Shown here piece after piece: positions 9,201 through 16,477 of a stretch of DNA of 20,667 nt. The stretch spans positions 1 to 20,667 of the forward strand of contig JBPCVY010000004.1 of the NCBI GenBank assembly GCA_051010055.1. The letters run 5' to 3'. Origin of the DNA: CAJQND01 sp051010055 (GTDB lineage: Bacteria > Pseudomonadota > Alphaproteobacteria > Rhizobiales > CAJQND01). The notes below the pieces were generated by a model, which was not told the origin of the DNA, made no database searches, and saw nothing but the letters and a program-made list of their open reading frames with translations. How positions within the stretch are numbered: position 1 is the stretch's first letter; each line of letters starts with the position of its first letter. The position numbers and the translations under genes were made by a program.

Positions 9201-9403
9201 GCTTCGATAACAGCGCCAACCGATTGCTCGACGGTGGCGGCGTTTGCGCCCGGATAGGTGGCTGAAACTTTGATTTGCGGCGGCGAGAGTTCGGGAAATT
9301 CTGCTACCGGCAACTGTGAAATCGAAACCAACCCTGCAATAAGGGTGACAATCGCAATGACAAAAGCGAACTTGGGGCGGTCGATGAAAAATGCGCTGAG
9401 CAT
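6236..9403 (-). CDS. RND multidrug efflux transporter, HAE1 family (AcrB/MexB type)
   Basis: A 1055-residue inner-membrane proton-driven exporter, the normal length for HAE1 pumps. It opens with the family start (MLSAFFIDRPKFAFVIAIV), has two large periplasmic loops and two sets of six helices. The proton-relay Asp pair is at 409-410 in GVVVDDAIVVVEN, and the partner Lys936 is in LAAKNAILIVEFAK. Together these mark drug rather than metal exporters. The C terminus is short and acidic. The ATG follows the adaptor's TAA with no intervening base, so the pair is translationally coupled. No outer-membrane factor gene is adjacent, so a TolC-type channel encoded elsewhere is presumably used. The specific drugs cannot be predicted from the sequence. 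Confidence 0.95.
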   Translation of the reverse strand: MLSAFFIDRPKFAFVIAIVTLIAGLVSISQLPVAEFPELSPPQIKVSATYPGANAATVEQSVGAVIEAQVNGVEGMTYMSSQSSNDGAYSLTVTFDIAANADLAQVNVQNRVALATPRLPEEVTRRGVSVKKQSTAMLMIVAIYAENDAYDDIFLSNYASINVRDTLGRVSGVSEVTILGARDYGMRIWIDPNRLTSLNLTAADVIAAIRDQNIEISPGSVGAEPAPETQQFQYTLRAKGRLEEPQEFARIIISSTPDGRTITLSDVATVQLGAENYGWYGQLNGSPAALLAVYQLPDANALEVAAGVKAELERLSRRFPQGLVYKVTYDTTRYVETAMREVLVTLMQALGLVIFVVFVFLQDWRSTLVPAIAIPVSLIGTFAALLAMGYTINTVSLFGLILAIGVVVDDAIVVVENVQRHMADGMEPREATRVAMEEVTAPVIATTLVLLAVFVPIGFTPGLTGRLFAQFAATISIAVTLSSINALTLSPALCALILKNQEPVKRGPLAWFEKLLDKTRIGYLWCVKGTIRFAKISLLLFIGVVVGMGFLGGQLPTGFIPNEDRGAFFIDIRLPDAAALPRTTQVIGQVEELLKNTDGVADISTVAGYGMLSGAVASNNALIVVVLDPWDERTEPGMDLGSILRNITPKLQALGGARVIAFAPPPINGLGTTGGFEFILQDAESRSPQELSAALGGLIVTANGDERLSNVFSTFAANTPQMFIDVDREFAKTKGVGINQIFTELGANMGAYYVNDFNKFGRVYRVFVQAKDDRRDTVKDVGEIHVRNNEGKMIPLNVFAKVEPILGPETINRYNMFRSATVNGDAAPGFSSGQSIQAMEELGDNTLPPGYTYEWTGMALEQIKAGAAGSMVLIFSIVFAYLFLVAQYESWSIPMPVMLSVAFAMLGAFGLLLITGIDLNSYVQVGLVLLIGLAAKNAILIVEFAKQQREEGVPIADAAYNAAGLRFRAVLMTALSFVLGVLPLVVATGAGAASRVSVGMTVFGGMMAATVLGVVFIPVLYYIFQSMREWVKGERPKPRTAGDDTENSDGEPEPA

Positions 9404-10675
9404 TTAGTTTTGACTCTCAGAGGAATTTGTGGGCTCGGCCTTTTCTTTCGCGTTTTCCTCTGGTTTTTCGTCAGTTTTTTCTTTTTCTGGAGCCGGATCG
9501 AATGGGCCAGAGCCCGGCGGCTCAGTCGCCGAAACGGTTTGCACTTCCGGTTTTACCTTCGCGCCGGGGCGGATTTTTTGAATGCCTTCAACAACAATGG
9601 TTTCACCTTCTGTCAGGCCTTCTTCAACCGCCCAGTCAACCCCGGTCAGTTGCCCTAATTTGACGGGGCGCGGTTGAACCACATCGTCTTCACCCACAAC
9701 CATGACGAAATATCCTGTCTGGTTCGCCTGAACGGCGGCCTGGGGCACAACAACCCGCTTTTCGGGATTCCCGCTGGTGAGCACCACCGTTACGAACTGG
9801 CCAGGCAGGATGATATTGTCCGGATTTGGAAACTCCACCCGCACCTGCACCGTGCCGGTGGCCGCGTCTACCTGCTCATCAATAAATTCAATCTTCCCGT
9901 CCTGATCGAAAATCTCACCATTGCTCAGCCGAAGCTTTGGTATCGCAACTGTTGATCCGCCAGCTGCCCGGCGTTTGCGGTACTCAAGCAAGTCACGTTC
10001 TGAGACAGAAAAAACCACCCGGATGGGATCGGGCGCAACAACGGTTGCCAGAACGCCGCTGTCCGGTCCGATGAGATTGCCCACATCAACACTGGCGCGG
10101 CCAATGCGCCCATCAATAGGCGATTCAATCCGCGTGTAGCTGAGGTTGAGGTTTTGGCGCGTGAGATCGGCTTCGGCAGCTTTCAGATCGGCGCGAGCGC
10201 GCTCAGCCGTTGCTTTTGCTTCTTCCAGTTTTTGCTCACTGGTGGTTCCTTGCGCAGTCAGCTTTGAATAGCGCTCAAAGTCTCTTTCAGCTTCCTCGAT
10301 GGTTGCCTTTGACCGCGTAATTGAGGCCTCTGCGGTTTGAACTTTCGATTCATATTCGTCCGGTTCGATTAGGAACAAAAGCTCGCCCTTCTTCACCGGG
10401 CCGCCTTCCTTGAACGGGCGCTCGCGCAAGAACCCGGTTACCCGGGCGCGCAAATCAATGGTGAGGAAGGCGTTGGCCTGGCCGACAAATTCAACTTGGG
10501 CTGCCACTTCGCGGGCAACGACAGGGGAAACGGTTACAGCCGGCAGTGGTTGACCGGCAGCCTGTTGTTTCGATGACTGCTCGCCTTGATCGCAACCTGC
10601 GATAAATAGCAAAGGAACTACAAGAAACGAAATTGCGAGCGCCTTTAGACGCGAATTCGACTCCCAGCCACCCAT
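9404..10675 (-). CDS. RND efflux periplasmic adaptor (membrane fusion protein), lipoprotein
   Basis: A 423-residue HlyD/AcrA-type adaptor linking the RND pump to an outer-membrane channel. The N terminus is a lipoprotein signal with lipobox FIAGC (Cys28) followed by Asp at +2, which in enterobacteria keeps lipoproteins in the inner membrane. A biotinyl-lipoyl half (GQANAFLTIDLRARV onward), a long alpha-helical hairpin (about residues 110-180, rich in Ala, Glu and Lys), the second lipoyl half (RIESPIDGRIGRASV) and the beta-barrel follow. The last 40 residues are a charged, proline-rich tail. I chose the ATG at 10675 because GGGA lies eight or so bases upstream; the frame could also start at a TTG at 10681. 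It is first in the two-gene efflux operon. Confidence 0.93.
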   Translation of the reverse strand: MGGWESNSRLKALAISFLVVPLLFIAGCDQGEQSSKQQAAGQPLPAVTVSPVVAREVAAQVEFVGQANAFLTIDLRARVTGFLRERPFKEGGPVKKGELLFLIEPDEYESKVQTAEASITRSKATIEEAERDFERYSKLTAQGTTSEQKLEEAKATAERARADLKAAEADLTRQNLNLSYTRIESPIDGRIGRASVDVGNLIGPDSGVLATVVAPDPIRVVFSVSERDLLEYRKRRAAGGSTVAIPKLRLSNGEIFDQDGKIEFIDEQVDAATGTVQVRVEFPNPDNIILPGQFVTVVLTSGNPEKRVVVPQAAVQANQTGYFVMVVGEDDVVQPRPVKLGQLTGVDWAVEEGLTEGETIVVEGIQKIRPGAKVKPEVQTVSATEPPGSGPFDPAPEKEKTDEKPEENAKEKAEPTNSSESQN

Positions 10676-10787
10676 TCTCAAATCCCGTCTTGTTCGCGTG
10701 CACTATTTATCTCAACACTCCAAACGCTGACCATAAACCGATTTTCGGATGGGAGAAAATGACAAACGCAAAAAAATGCGCAGAAAA

Positions 10788-12272
10788 TCAAAAATCATCC
10801 AAAGGCCATATTGGCCGGGAAATTTTCTTGTATGGCAAATCAGCCAGTTTCATCGACGCAATGCCACCGGCATCAACCAGCATAACGTCGCGCGCAAGCG
10901 GCTCGTAGGCAGCGCGGAAATGGTTTCTGCTTTTTAGCCCGATGGTTGTTTTTGTTGCCGGATCAATGCCGGTGGAAAGGAAAACCTGCCGGTCCATTAC
11001 CGCTACCGGCACCGATGAAATGATGATCTCCAGTCCATTGGCATGAATGACTGTTGTTGGCCCCATGGAAAATTCCACACCCTTCCACATGGGCCCGTCG
11101 CAAACGAACTTCCCATCTGTGATCTGCACCACTTCGCCGGTTAAGGAGAGCGGCGGCGTTAGTTCAGGTGCATGCTTTCCGCCCAGATTGAGGGTGATTT
11201 TGGAGTTCACGCCCGCTAAAGCGGCTGCTTCAACCGCTTGTGGATCGCAAATGGTGGCGAACGCTGCGTTTTGCAGCCCGGCATCCACCATGGCGCGCAA
11301 GAGATTGGGCGAATCCCCATAAGCTCCACCTGCCGGATTGTCCGCAAAATCCGCTAAAATCAGCGGTTTATCGCCAGACTTTCCTAATCCGGCCTTGGTC
11401 ATGGCATCTTCAGGGGTTGCAAACTCAAGCTGGGTTTCGGTACGGCTCTCCCATACCGATTGTGCCAATCTTTCCGCATTCTTGCAGCATGAACCGTGTT
11501 GTGATTTCAACCCTGTCACCAAAACCGAAGGACCTATATCGGGCACATCTGACCAGGGAAACCCGATCTGAATGCTGGCGCACAGTACGCCGGGTTCTCT
11601 TTCGACCTCCCCGGCCATGCGCAGCAGTTTCTGCATCGGTTTTTTGCCAGTCTGGCCGTGATCGGCTGCATCCAACATCGGCCTTCGCACGAAGTGCTGC
11701 TCTGTCTCAAGGTTTTCATCCAGTATGCGCTTCAAGAGTTCCATCAAATGCTTGCCGCGCTCATACTGGTCCACATGGGGGTAGGTGCGGTAAGCCATCA
11801 TGATGGCGGCATTGTCCACCATGCGCTGCGAGACGTTCGCATGCATATCGAGGGTAACGGCCACCGGCGTATCACCTGCAAGTTTGCGGATTTCTTCTAA
11901 AAGTTCCCCTTCGGCGTCGTCGCAATTTTCGGTGACCATAGAGCCATGCAGGACAAGGAAAATGGCATCAAATTGCGCGCCTTTTTCAAGGGGGCCCAGT
12001 ATCAGGCGTTTTACTTCGTTCCAGTCATCTGATGCCATGGGGCCTGACGGGCTTGCCGAAGCGGCAAGCGGGTGCGTTACTTTCCAGCCGAAATTCTTTG
12101 CCGCCTCCAGCACGCCGCAGACTTCCGTGTTCGTATCCTTCAGTTTGCGCGGAATGTCATCGCCGGTCAGGTAATAGCGGGCGAGGAAATCTTCCTTCAC
12201 TGTCGCAATACGGTTGAACGTATTGCTTTCATGCATGATTTCACAAAGAAATATGTGGCGTTCGCTGCTCAT
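10788..12272 (-). CDS. M81-family metallopeptidase (MlrC-like)
   Basis: A 494-residue protein of the M81 family, named for microcystinase C, which cleaves linearised peptide products. Most members are uncharacterised. N-terminal hallmarks are FLCEIMHESNTF at 8-19, HGSMVTE at 109-115, the metal-binding LDMHANVS at 141-148 (Asp142, His144) and YRTYPHVDQYERG at 161-173 (His166, Asp168). The C-terminal MlrC domain shows LADFADNPAGGAYGDS and a final LKSRNHFRAAYEP. The start at 12272 makes an ATGA overlap with the GNAT stop and has CCGGGA upstream; an ATG at 12284 would add four residues. Position in a LysR-GNAT-M81 row opposite the oxygenase operon suggests it hydrolyses a pathway amide or peptide bond, which is an inference. 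Confidence 0.88.
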   Translation of the reverse strand: MSSERHIFLCEIMHESNTFNRIATVKEDFLARYYLTGDDIPRKLKDTNTEVCGVLEAAKNFGWKVTHPLAASASPSGPMASDDWNEVKRLILGPLEKGAQFDAIFLVLHGSMVTENCDDAEGELLEEIRKLAGDTPVAVTLDMHANVSQRMVDNAAIMMAYRTYPHVDQYERGKHLMELLKRILDENLETEQHFVRRPMLDAADHGQTGKKPMQKLLRMAGEVEREPGVLCASIQIGFPWSDVPDIGPSVLVTGLKSQHGSCCKNAERLAQSVWESRTETQLEFATPEDAMTKAGLGKSGDKPLILADFADNPAGGAYGDSPNLLRAMVDAGLQNAAFATICDPQAVEAAALAGVNSKITLNLGGKHAPELTPPLSLTGEVVQITDGKFVCDGPMWKGVEFSMGPTTVIHANGLEIIISSVPVAVMDRQVFLSTGIDPATKTTIGLKSRNHFRAAYEPLARDVMLVDAGGIASMKLADLPYKKISRPIWPLDDF

Positions 12273-12808
12273 CGGTCCCGGCATTTGGCAAGCAGTTCAG
12301 AAAGGTTGTACCAGGTGAACTGGGTGTGGGCGGCGTTTGCACCATGCATGGTGTCGAAGCCGGTTTCGGTCTTTTCACCACCAAGACGCTCATAGAGGCG
12401 GAAGGCCGCCTGATTGTCGTCAAAAACCCACAAACAAAGGCTTTTACCTCCAGCGTCCATGTGTTGAGCAACGGCCCGCGCCATCAGCGTTCTGCCGAGC
12501 CCTTTTTTGCGAGCGCGTCGGGCAACGTGAAGATTGTCTAGGGTTGCATCTGCGGCTTTATCCTGGTTGCGAATGATGGCCGCGAAACCTGCGAGTTCTG
12601 CATCATCGAAAGCAACTACAACGATGGGGCTTGGTCCATCCGGCGAAAGCAGGATACTCCAATGGGCAAGCCTTTCTTCGCAAACTTGGGTTTGCAAATA
12701 CTCATCCGGCAAAATACCCTGATATTCCTTTCGCCAGTTTTCGGCATGCAAAGCAGCAATGAGGGGAGTATCTTCCAGCTTTGCATTTCGAAATTGGTAG
12801 TTTGTCAT
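12269..12808 (-). CDS. GNAT-family N-acetyltransferase
   Basis: A 179-residue cytoplasmic acyl-CoA-dependent acetyltransferase. It has the GNAT order: an N-terminal substrate region (FRNAKLEDTPLIAALHAENW), a central beta-hairpin (IVVVAFDDAELAGFAAII), motif A with the CoA pyrophosphate loop RKKGLGR at 100-106 after strand LDNLHVARRA, then LCLWVFDDNQAAFRLYERLGG, the motif B segment. The acceptor amine or metabolite is unknown. It lies 30 bases downstream of the LysR gene and overlaps the M81 start by ATGA, so these three probably form one transcript. N-acetylation would fit with the deacylases nearby, for example in detoxifying or protecting an amine, but this is speculation. Confidence 0.88.
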   Translation of the reverse strand: MTNYQFRNAKLEDTPLIAALHAENWRKEYQGILPDEYLQTQVCEERLAHWSILLSPDGPSPIVVVAFDDAELAGFAAIIRNQDKAADATLDNLHVARRARKKGLGRTLMARAVAQHMDAGGKSLCLWVFDDNQAAFRLYERLGGEKTETGFDTMHGANAAHTQFTWYNLSELLAKCRDR

Positions 12809-12838
12809 CCCGCCCGCGCCTTAATTGTTTCGCCGCTC

Positions 12839-13747
12839 TCAAGAACCCTCGCCATCAAAAAAGCTAGTGCAAAATTCCTCAAATGTCGCCATCAACCGGG
12901 TCGGCCTGAGGTTCACCGAGCGGGCAAGAACAATCCTACCTGGTTCCACACCTTCTGATATCGGACGCACGACAAGGCCCTCGCCATCATAGGTCTTGTC
13001 TCCGTAAGGGCGTGTGATCAAAAGGGAAAATCCAAGTCCGCGTCCCACAAGTCCGCGCACAAGTTCCAGCGAGGACGAACTGAGCGCTACATTCGGTTCA
13101 AGCCCATAGGCGCGGAAGAGGCCCAGAAAATACTCCCGGCTTGGCGGCACATCCAGAAGGATCATATCGAATGCAGCAAGAGACTTTAGTGAGATCGTCT
13201 TTTGCTTCGCCAGATTATGGCCGCGTGGCAGCAAAACATGGGGTGCTTGGGTGGCAAGGGGCACAGCGTGAATGTCCGCCGGAAGGGAAACATCATAAAG
13301 CAGCGCAAGTTCAAACCTGGCTTGCCGCAAGCCATTGAACAAATCGTTCTGGGTGGCCTCGGTGATGCCGATGTTCACCTGCGGATATTGCTCTTTAAAG
13401 CCTGCAATTAGGCCCGGCAAAAAGGCAGGCGCCAAGGTAACGAAACTGGCCAGGTTCAATGTACCTGAAATTTCGCCACCTGCCCGGCGCGCCTGACGTT
13501 CAAGTTCTCCGGCGTGGCGCAGAAGATTCCGGCCTTCAGACACCAGCCGTTCACCGGCACGGGTTAAGGAAATTCCCAGCGCGTGGTGGCGCACCAGAAG
13601 CTGGACACCCAATTGGTCTTCAAGCTTGGCAATTGCAGTTGAAACAGAAGGTTGGGAGACATGAAGCGCAGCGGCGGCTTTGGCGACAGATTTGTGTTCT
13701 GCAGCCGCTACGAGATATTCAAGTTGGCGCATAGTGTAGCGCGGCAC
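12839..13747 (-). CDS. LysR-family transcriptional regulator
   Basis: A 302-residue LTTR. The N-terminal winged helix-turn-helix is clear: MRQLEYLVAAAEHKSVAKAA, then ALHVSQPSVSTAIAKLEDQL and LLVR, within about the first 65 residues, followed by the linker helix and a two-lobe effector domain starting near GTLNLASF. I chose the GTG at 13747 because GAGG sits six bases upstream. A TTG at 13768 and an ATG at 13732 are possible but lack good sites. It is divergent from the flavin reductase gene across an AT-rich region, the usual layout for an LTTR controlling its neighbour and itself. The inducer is presumably the pathway substrate or an intermediate. Confidence 0.92.
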   Translation of the reverse strand: MPRYTMRQLEYLVAAAEHKSVAKAAAALHVSQPSVSTAIAKLEDQLGVQLLVRHHALGISLTRAGERLVSEGRNLLRHAGELERQARRAGGEISGTLNLASFVTLAPAFLPGLIAGFKEQYPQVNIGITEATQNDLFNGLRQARFELALLYDVSLPADIHAVPLATQAPHVLLPRGHNLAKQKTISLKSLAAFDMILLDVPPSREYFLGLFRAYGLEPNVALSSSSLELVRGLVGRGLGFSLLITRPYGDKTYDGEGLVVRPISEGVEPGRIVLARSVNLRPTRLMATFEEFCTSFFDGEGS

Positions 13748-14024
13748 ACCAGTTTCCTCGGCAATCAATTATGAGTATATAGTTTTTCTCTATTCAATCA
13801 GAAAAAAATATCAATTTTTTTTATTTTGTTTCCTGTGACAGATTGGACCGGTTATGACATTGGAGACGAGGGCCTGCTTGGATTACGGTAGGGACTGCGT
13901 TGCAGCCAAACCGGGGCAGGATGAGAAAAGAGAACAAGCGTCAGCCTTGAGTAATTCCAATACCCAGGCAGAAACTTAGAACATTAACACAAGCCCCAGA
14001 GCTGAACGTCCACAGGCCCTAAAG
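13748..14024. promoter_or_regulatory. Divergent control region between LysR gene and oxygenase operon
   Basis: These 277 bases separate the regulator and the oxygenase operon. The LysR-proximal half is markedly AT-rich, with A7 at 13802-13808 and T8 at 13815-13822, which would bend the DNA. An imperfect dyad, TGAGTA (13772-13777) and TATTCA (13791-13796), has five of six arm bases matching across 13 bases and contains ATA/TAT pairs like LTTR boxes. It lies 25-49 bases before the LysR start, where autoregulation would act. I could not settle on a sigma-70 promoter for the plus-strand operon, and its first gene has only a weak ribosome binding site. Confidence 0.45.
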
Positions 14025-14579
14025 ATGAATGCCATTGTCCGGAACGTCCCGATGAACAAAAAAGGCGAAGAAAAAGCCGCTATCGCGCCAGAACATTTCA
14101 CCGCAGCCATGGCGCGCGCTGCGACAGGTGTTTCAATTGTTACGACCGACGGAAGCGCAGGAAAGCTCGGCATGACTGTCAGCGCTTTTTCATCGGTTTC
14201 TGCCGAACCGCCCCTGTTGCTGGTGTGCATCAACCGGCGCAGCCCGCTTGTTGAGGCTATTGGTGAGAACGCGGTGTTTTGCGTCAATCTTTTGCATACA
14301 GGCCACAGACGCCTGGCGGACAGGTTTGCCGGCCGTGAAAGCTCAGGCGAACCGTATGTTTTTGATAATGGCGTATGGCGACGGGAATTCACCGGTGCAC
14401 CGGTTCTTCCCGGCGCAGTTGCCCATTTTGACTGCTCTTTGGCATCTGTCCATGATGCCGGCAGCCACCGCATTTTTATCGGCCAGGTGCTGCATATTGA
14501 AAGCACCGAAAACAAGCCGTTGGTCTACACAGCGCGAGAGTATCAGCAAATCACTCAATTGCAGGAGCTTGAGGGATGA
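14025..14579 (+). CDS. Flavin reductase-like (FMN/FAD-binding split-barrel) protein
   Basis: A 184-residue NAD(P)H:flavin oxidoreductase of the HpaC/flavin_Reduct family. It would supply reduced flavin to the monooxygenase encoded next. The flavin-binding region reads RAATGVSIVTTDG at 32-44 (approximately), GMTVSAFSSVSAEPPLLLVCIN, then FCVNLL, with a C-terminal GSHRIFIGQV in place of the usual GDHxIxxGxV. The ATG at 14025 lacks a strong ribosome binding site; an ATG at 14052 with CGGAA upstream would give 175 residues and is a real alternative. It overlaps the monooxygenase start by ATGA, consistent with coupled production of the two components of one enzyme. It is the first gene of the operon. 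Confidence 0.9.
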   Translation: MNAIVRNVPMNKKGEEKAAIAPEHFTAAMARAATGVSIVTTDGSAGKLGMTVSAFSSVSAEPPLLLVCINRRSPLVEAIGENAVFCVNLLHTGHRRLADRFAGRESSGEPYVFDNGVWRREFTGAPVLPGAVAHFDCSLASVHDAGSHRIFIGQVLHIESTENKPLVYTAREYQQITQLQELEG

Positions 14580-16042
14580 TCAGAACAGGCGAAGAATATC
14601 GTGAAAGCCTGCGCGACAGGCGCGAGGTTTATGTGGATGGTGAACGGGTAAAAGACATCACCACCCACCCTCAGTTTAAGCCGGTTATCGACGTGCGGGC
14701 GCGCATCTATGACATGCAGCACGAGGATAAATTCAGCGAAACAATGACCTATGAGGAAGACGGCGAGCGCTTCGCCATTGGCTTGCAATTGCCGTTCACC
14801 CAGGATCACTGGAAGGCGAAACGCCGCGCGGTTGATACGGTCATGAACGATATTGGCGGCGTGGTAACCCGGGTTGGCGATGAGACGGTCGGCGAGATGT
14901 GGTCACTGTGGGACGGGGCAGATATTCTCAATGAAATCGACCCGCGTTTTGCCGAGAATATTGAACGGCACATCAATGTGGCGATCAAAAACGATCCCTT
15001 CCACGTTTCCGCCAACACCGATCCCAAGGGTGACCGCTCAAAGCGTCCTCAGGATCAAGATCCGGATATGCTGGTTCACGTGGTCAAGGAAACCGATGAG
15101 GGCATTGTTATCCGCGGCGCCAAGTATGAAACGGCGGCTGCCTATTCAAACCAGGCTTTCCTGAAGCCGACCATCGCCAATTGGGGCGATGCAAAGCTTT
15201 CCGATTACGCCGTTGGCTGTATCGTGAAAATGGATGCGCCGGGGGTAAAGCACATTTGCCGTGCGGGCTTCACCGGTGTGCGACCTGAGCGCGATTATCC
15301 CCTGTCGAACCGTTTCGATGAGGTCGACACGCTGATGGTGCTCGATGATGTGCACATCCCCTGGGAAGATGTACTGTTTTACCAGCACACCCGCGCGGCA
15401 GCTTTTATCCGCACGACGCTGCATCGTTACTCGGCCTTTCCGTTTATCCAGCGCATCTTGACCTACACGGACATGATGATTGGCGCAGCCCTTTGGAATG
15501 TGCGCCAAACGGGCCTTGATAAACAGATTGCCGTTCAGGAAAAACTTGCCGAACTGGCGGTTTACCGTGAAGGCATCAACGCTCATCTCACCGCAGCGAT
15601 TGCCACCGGAGAAACGAGCCCGAACGGATTGCTTATGCCGAACCAGTCACTGTTGTTTACGGGCCGTGTGCATGCGTGCAGCAACTTGCCGGCAATGATG
15701 CATCTGGCCCGGGAACTGTGCGGCGGGCAGATTTGCGTCACCCCGGACACGGAAAGTTTTGAATCGGCTGAAACCGGGGATTGGTTGAAGAAGTTTTACA
15801 CCATCAATGAAAACTGGATGGCCGAAGACCGGCGCAAGCTTTTGGCTTTTGCCCGCGATCTCTTGAACTCAGGCTATGCCGGACACCGGTTGACGTTCCA
15901 GCTTTTTGCCCAGTCACCGCCTTTCGCCCATCTGGCCGCCGTTTACCGCAATTTTGGATGGGACGGCCCGCTTGATTTCGTCAAGAATGCAGCCGACCTT
16001 TCTGACAATGTTTTGGACGAGCAAAAACAGGCAGCGGAGTGA
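14576..16042 (+). CDS. HpaB/TftD-type reduced-flavin-dependent monooxygenase, oxygenase component
   Basis: A 488-residue oxygenase of the 4-hydroxyphenylacetate 3-monooxygenase family, which hydroxylates phenols, chlorophenols or heteroaromatics using reduced flavin from a partner reductase. The N terminus reads RTGEEYRESLRDRREVYVDGERVKD and THPQF (31-35), the family start. The middle has SANTDPKGDRS at 145-155, aligning with the NPQxDRS region, and IRGAKYETAAAYSNQ, typical of the acyl-CoA dehydrogenase-like barrel. The C-terminal helical domain has QEKLAELAVYREGINAHL and MHLARELCGGQ. AGGAG lies eight bases before the ATG. The His that normally precedes NPQxDRS is not in the usual place (His143 is the nearest), so the substrate is probably not 4-hydroxyphenylacetate. 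The true substrate is unknown. Confidence 0.88.
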   Translation: MIRTGEEYRESLRDRREVYVDGERVKDITTHPQFKPVIDVRARIYDMQHEDKFSETMTYEEDGERFAIGLQLPFTQDHWKAKRRAVDTVMNDIGGVVTRVGDETVGEMWSLWDGADILNEIDPRFAENIERHINVAIKNDPFHVSANTDPKGDRSKRPQDQDPDMLVHVVKETDEGIVIRGAKYETAAAYSNQAFLKPTIANWGDAKLSDYAVGCIVKMDAPGVKHICRAGFTGVRPERDYPLSNRFDEVDTLMVLDDVHIPWEDVLFYQHTRAAAFIRTTLHRYSAFPFIQRILTYTDMMIGAALWNVRQTGLDKQIAVQEKLAELAVYREGINAHLTAAIATGETSPNGLLMPNQSLLFTGRVHACSNLPAMMHLARELCGGQICVTPDTESFESAETGDWLKKFYTINENWMAEDRRKLLAFARDLLNSGYAGHRLTFQLFAQSPPFAHLAAVYRNFGWDGPLDFVKNAADLSDNVLDEQKQAAE

Positions 16043-16049
16043 GTGGCCA

Positions 16050-16475
16050 ATGACAACTACCCATGAACGGTTCAGGAAGTTCAACACCAAAGACACTTAC
16101 CCAAACCAGAAACTGGACAATGATCTTTGCCAGCTCGTAAAGGCGCGCGGCACCATGGTGTTTGTGCGTGGCCAGGTCGGCCAGAGTTTGGACACCGCTG
16201 AATCGATTTCAGACTTGAGCGCCTATGCCCAGGCAGACCAGGCGATGGCAAATGTCAGCCAGCTGCTGGAAGAAGCCGGTTCAAAGCTTGAGCATATTTG
16301 CCGTATCCAGGTTTATCTCACCGACCGGGGATATCGCGATGACGTCTATCAGGCGATTGGCAAATGGCTAAAGGGTGTGCACCCGGTTTCAACAGGGTTG
16401 ATTGTTGATGGGCTTGCGCGCCCTGAATGGGTCATGGAAATTGAAGCAACGGCAGTAGTTCCCGACGAAGGTTGA
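16050..16475 (+). CDS. Rid-family (YjgF/YER057c/UK114) protein without the catalytic arginine
   Basis: A 141-residue small trimeric-fold protein of the Rid superfamily, whose RidA members hydrolyse reactive enamines and imines. Family features include FVRGQVGQSLD, QADQAMANVSQLLEEAGSKLEHICRIQVYLTD, YRDDVYQAIGKWL and the C-terminal MEIEATAVV. RidA proteins have an active-site Arg in the PARSC motif; the aligned segment here is HPVSTGLIVDGLARPEW, with Ser at that place. That fits the Rid4-7 groups, which lack the Arg and are often found in catabolic operons. The ATG at 16050 lies seven bases past the monooxygenase stop with GGAG upstream; a longer upstream frame overlaps the monooxygenase and is not credible. 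The role is probably handling a nitrogenous pathway intermediate. Confidence 0.88.
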   Translation: MTTTHERFRKFNTKDTYPNQKLDNDLCQLVKARGTMVFVRGQVGQSLDTAESISDLSAYAQADQAMANVSQLLEEAGSKLEHICRIQVYLTDRGYRDDVYQAIGKWLKGVHPVSTGLIVDGLARPEWVMEIEATAVVPDEG

Positions 16476-16477
16476 CC

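Noticed and set aside
10741..10790. Short CGCA / TGCG hairpin with an A-run after the M81 gene as terminator
   Set aside because: The stem is only four pairs and the A/T run lies in the loop, so it does not meet terminator expectations.
12837..13747. Possible role of the LysR protein as a general oxidative stress regulator (OxyR) for katG
   Set aside because: No Cys pair of the OxyR type is seen in its effector domain, and it is far from katG but divergent from the oxygenase operon.
13801..13828. A-tract and T-tract that could pair as a terminator
   Set aside because: The stem would be only A-U pairs without a GC core, and it sits between divergent starts, so a terminator makes no sense there.
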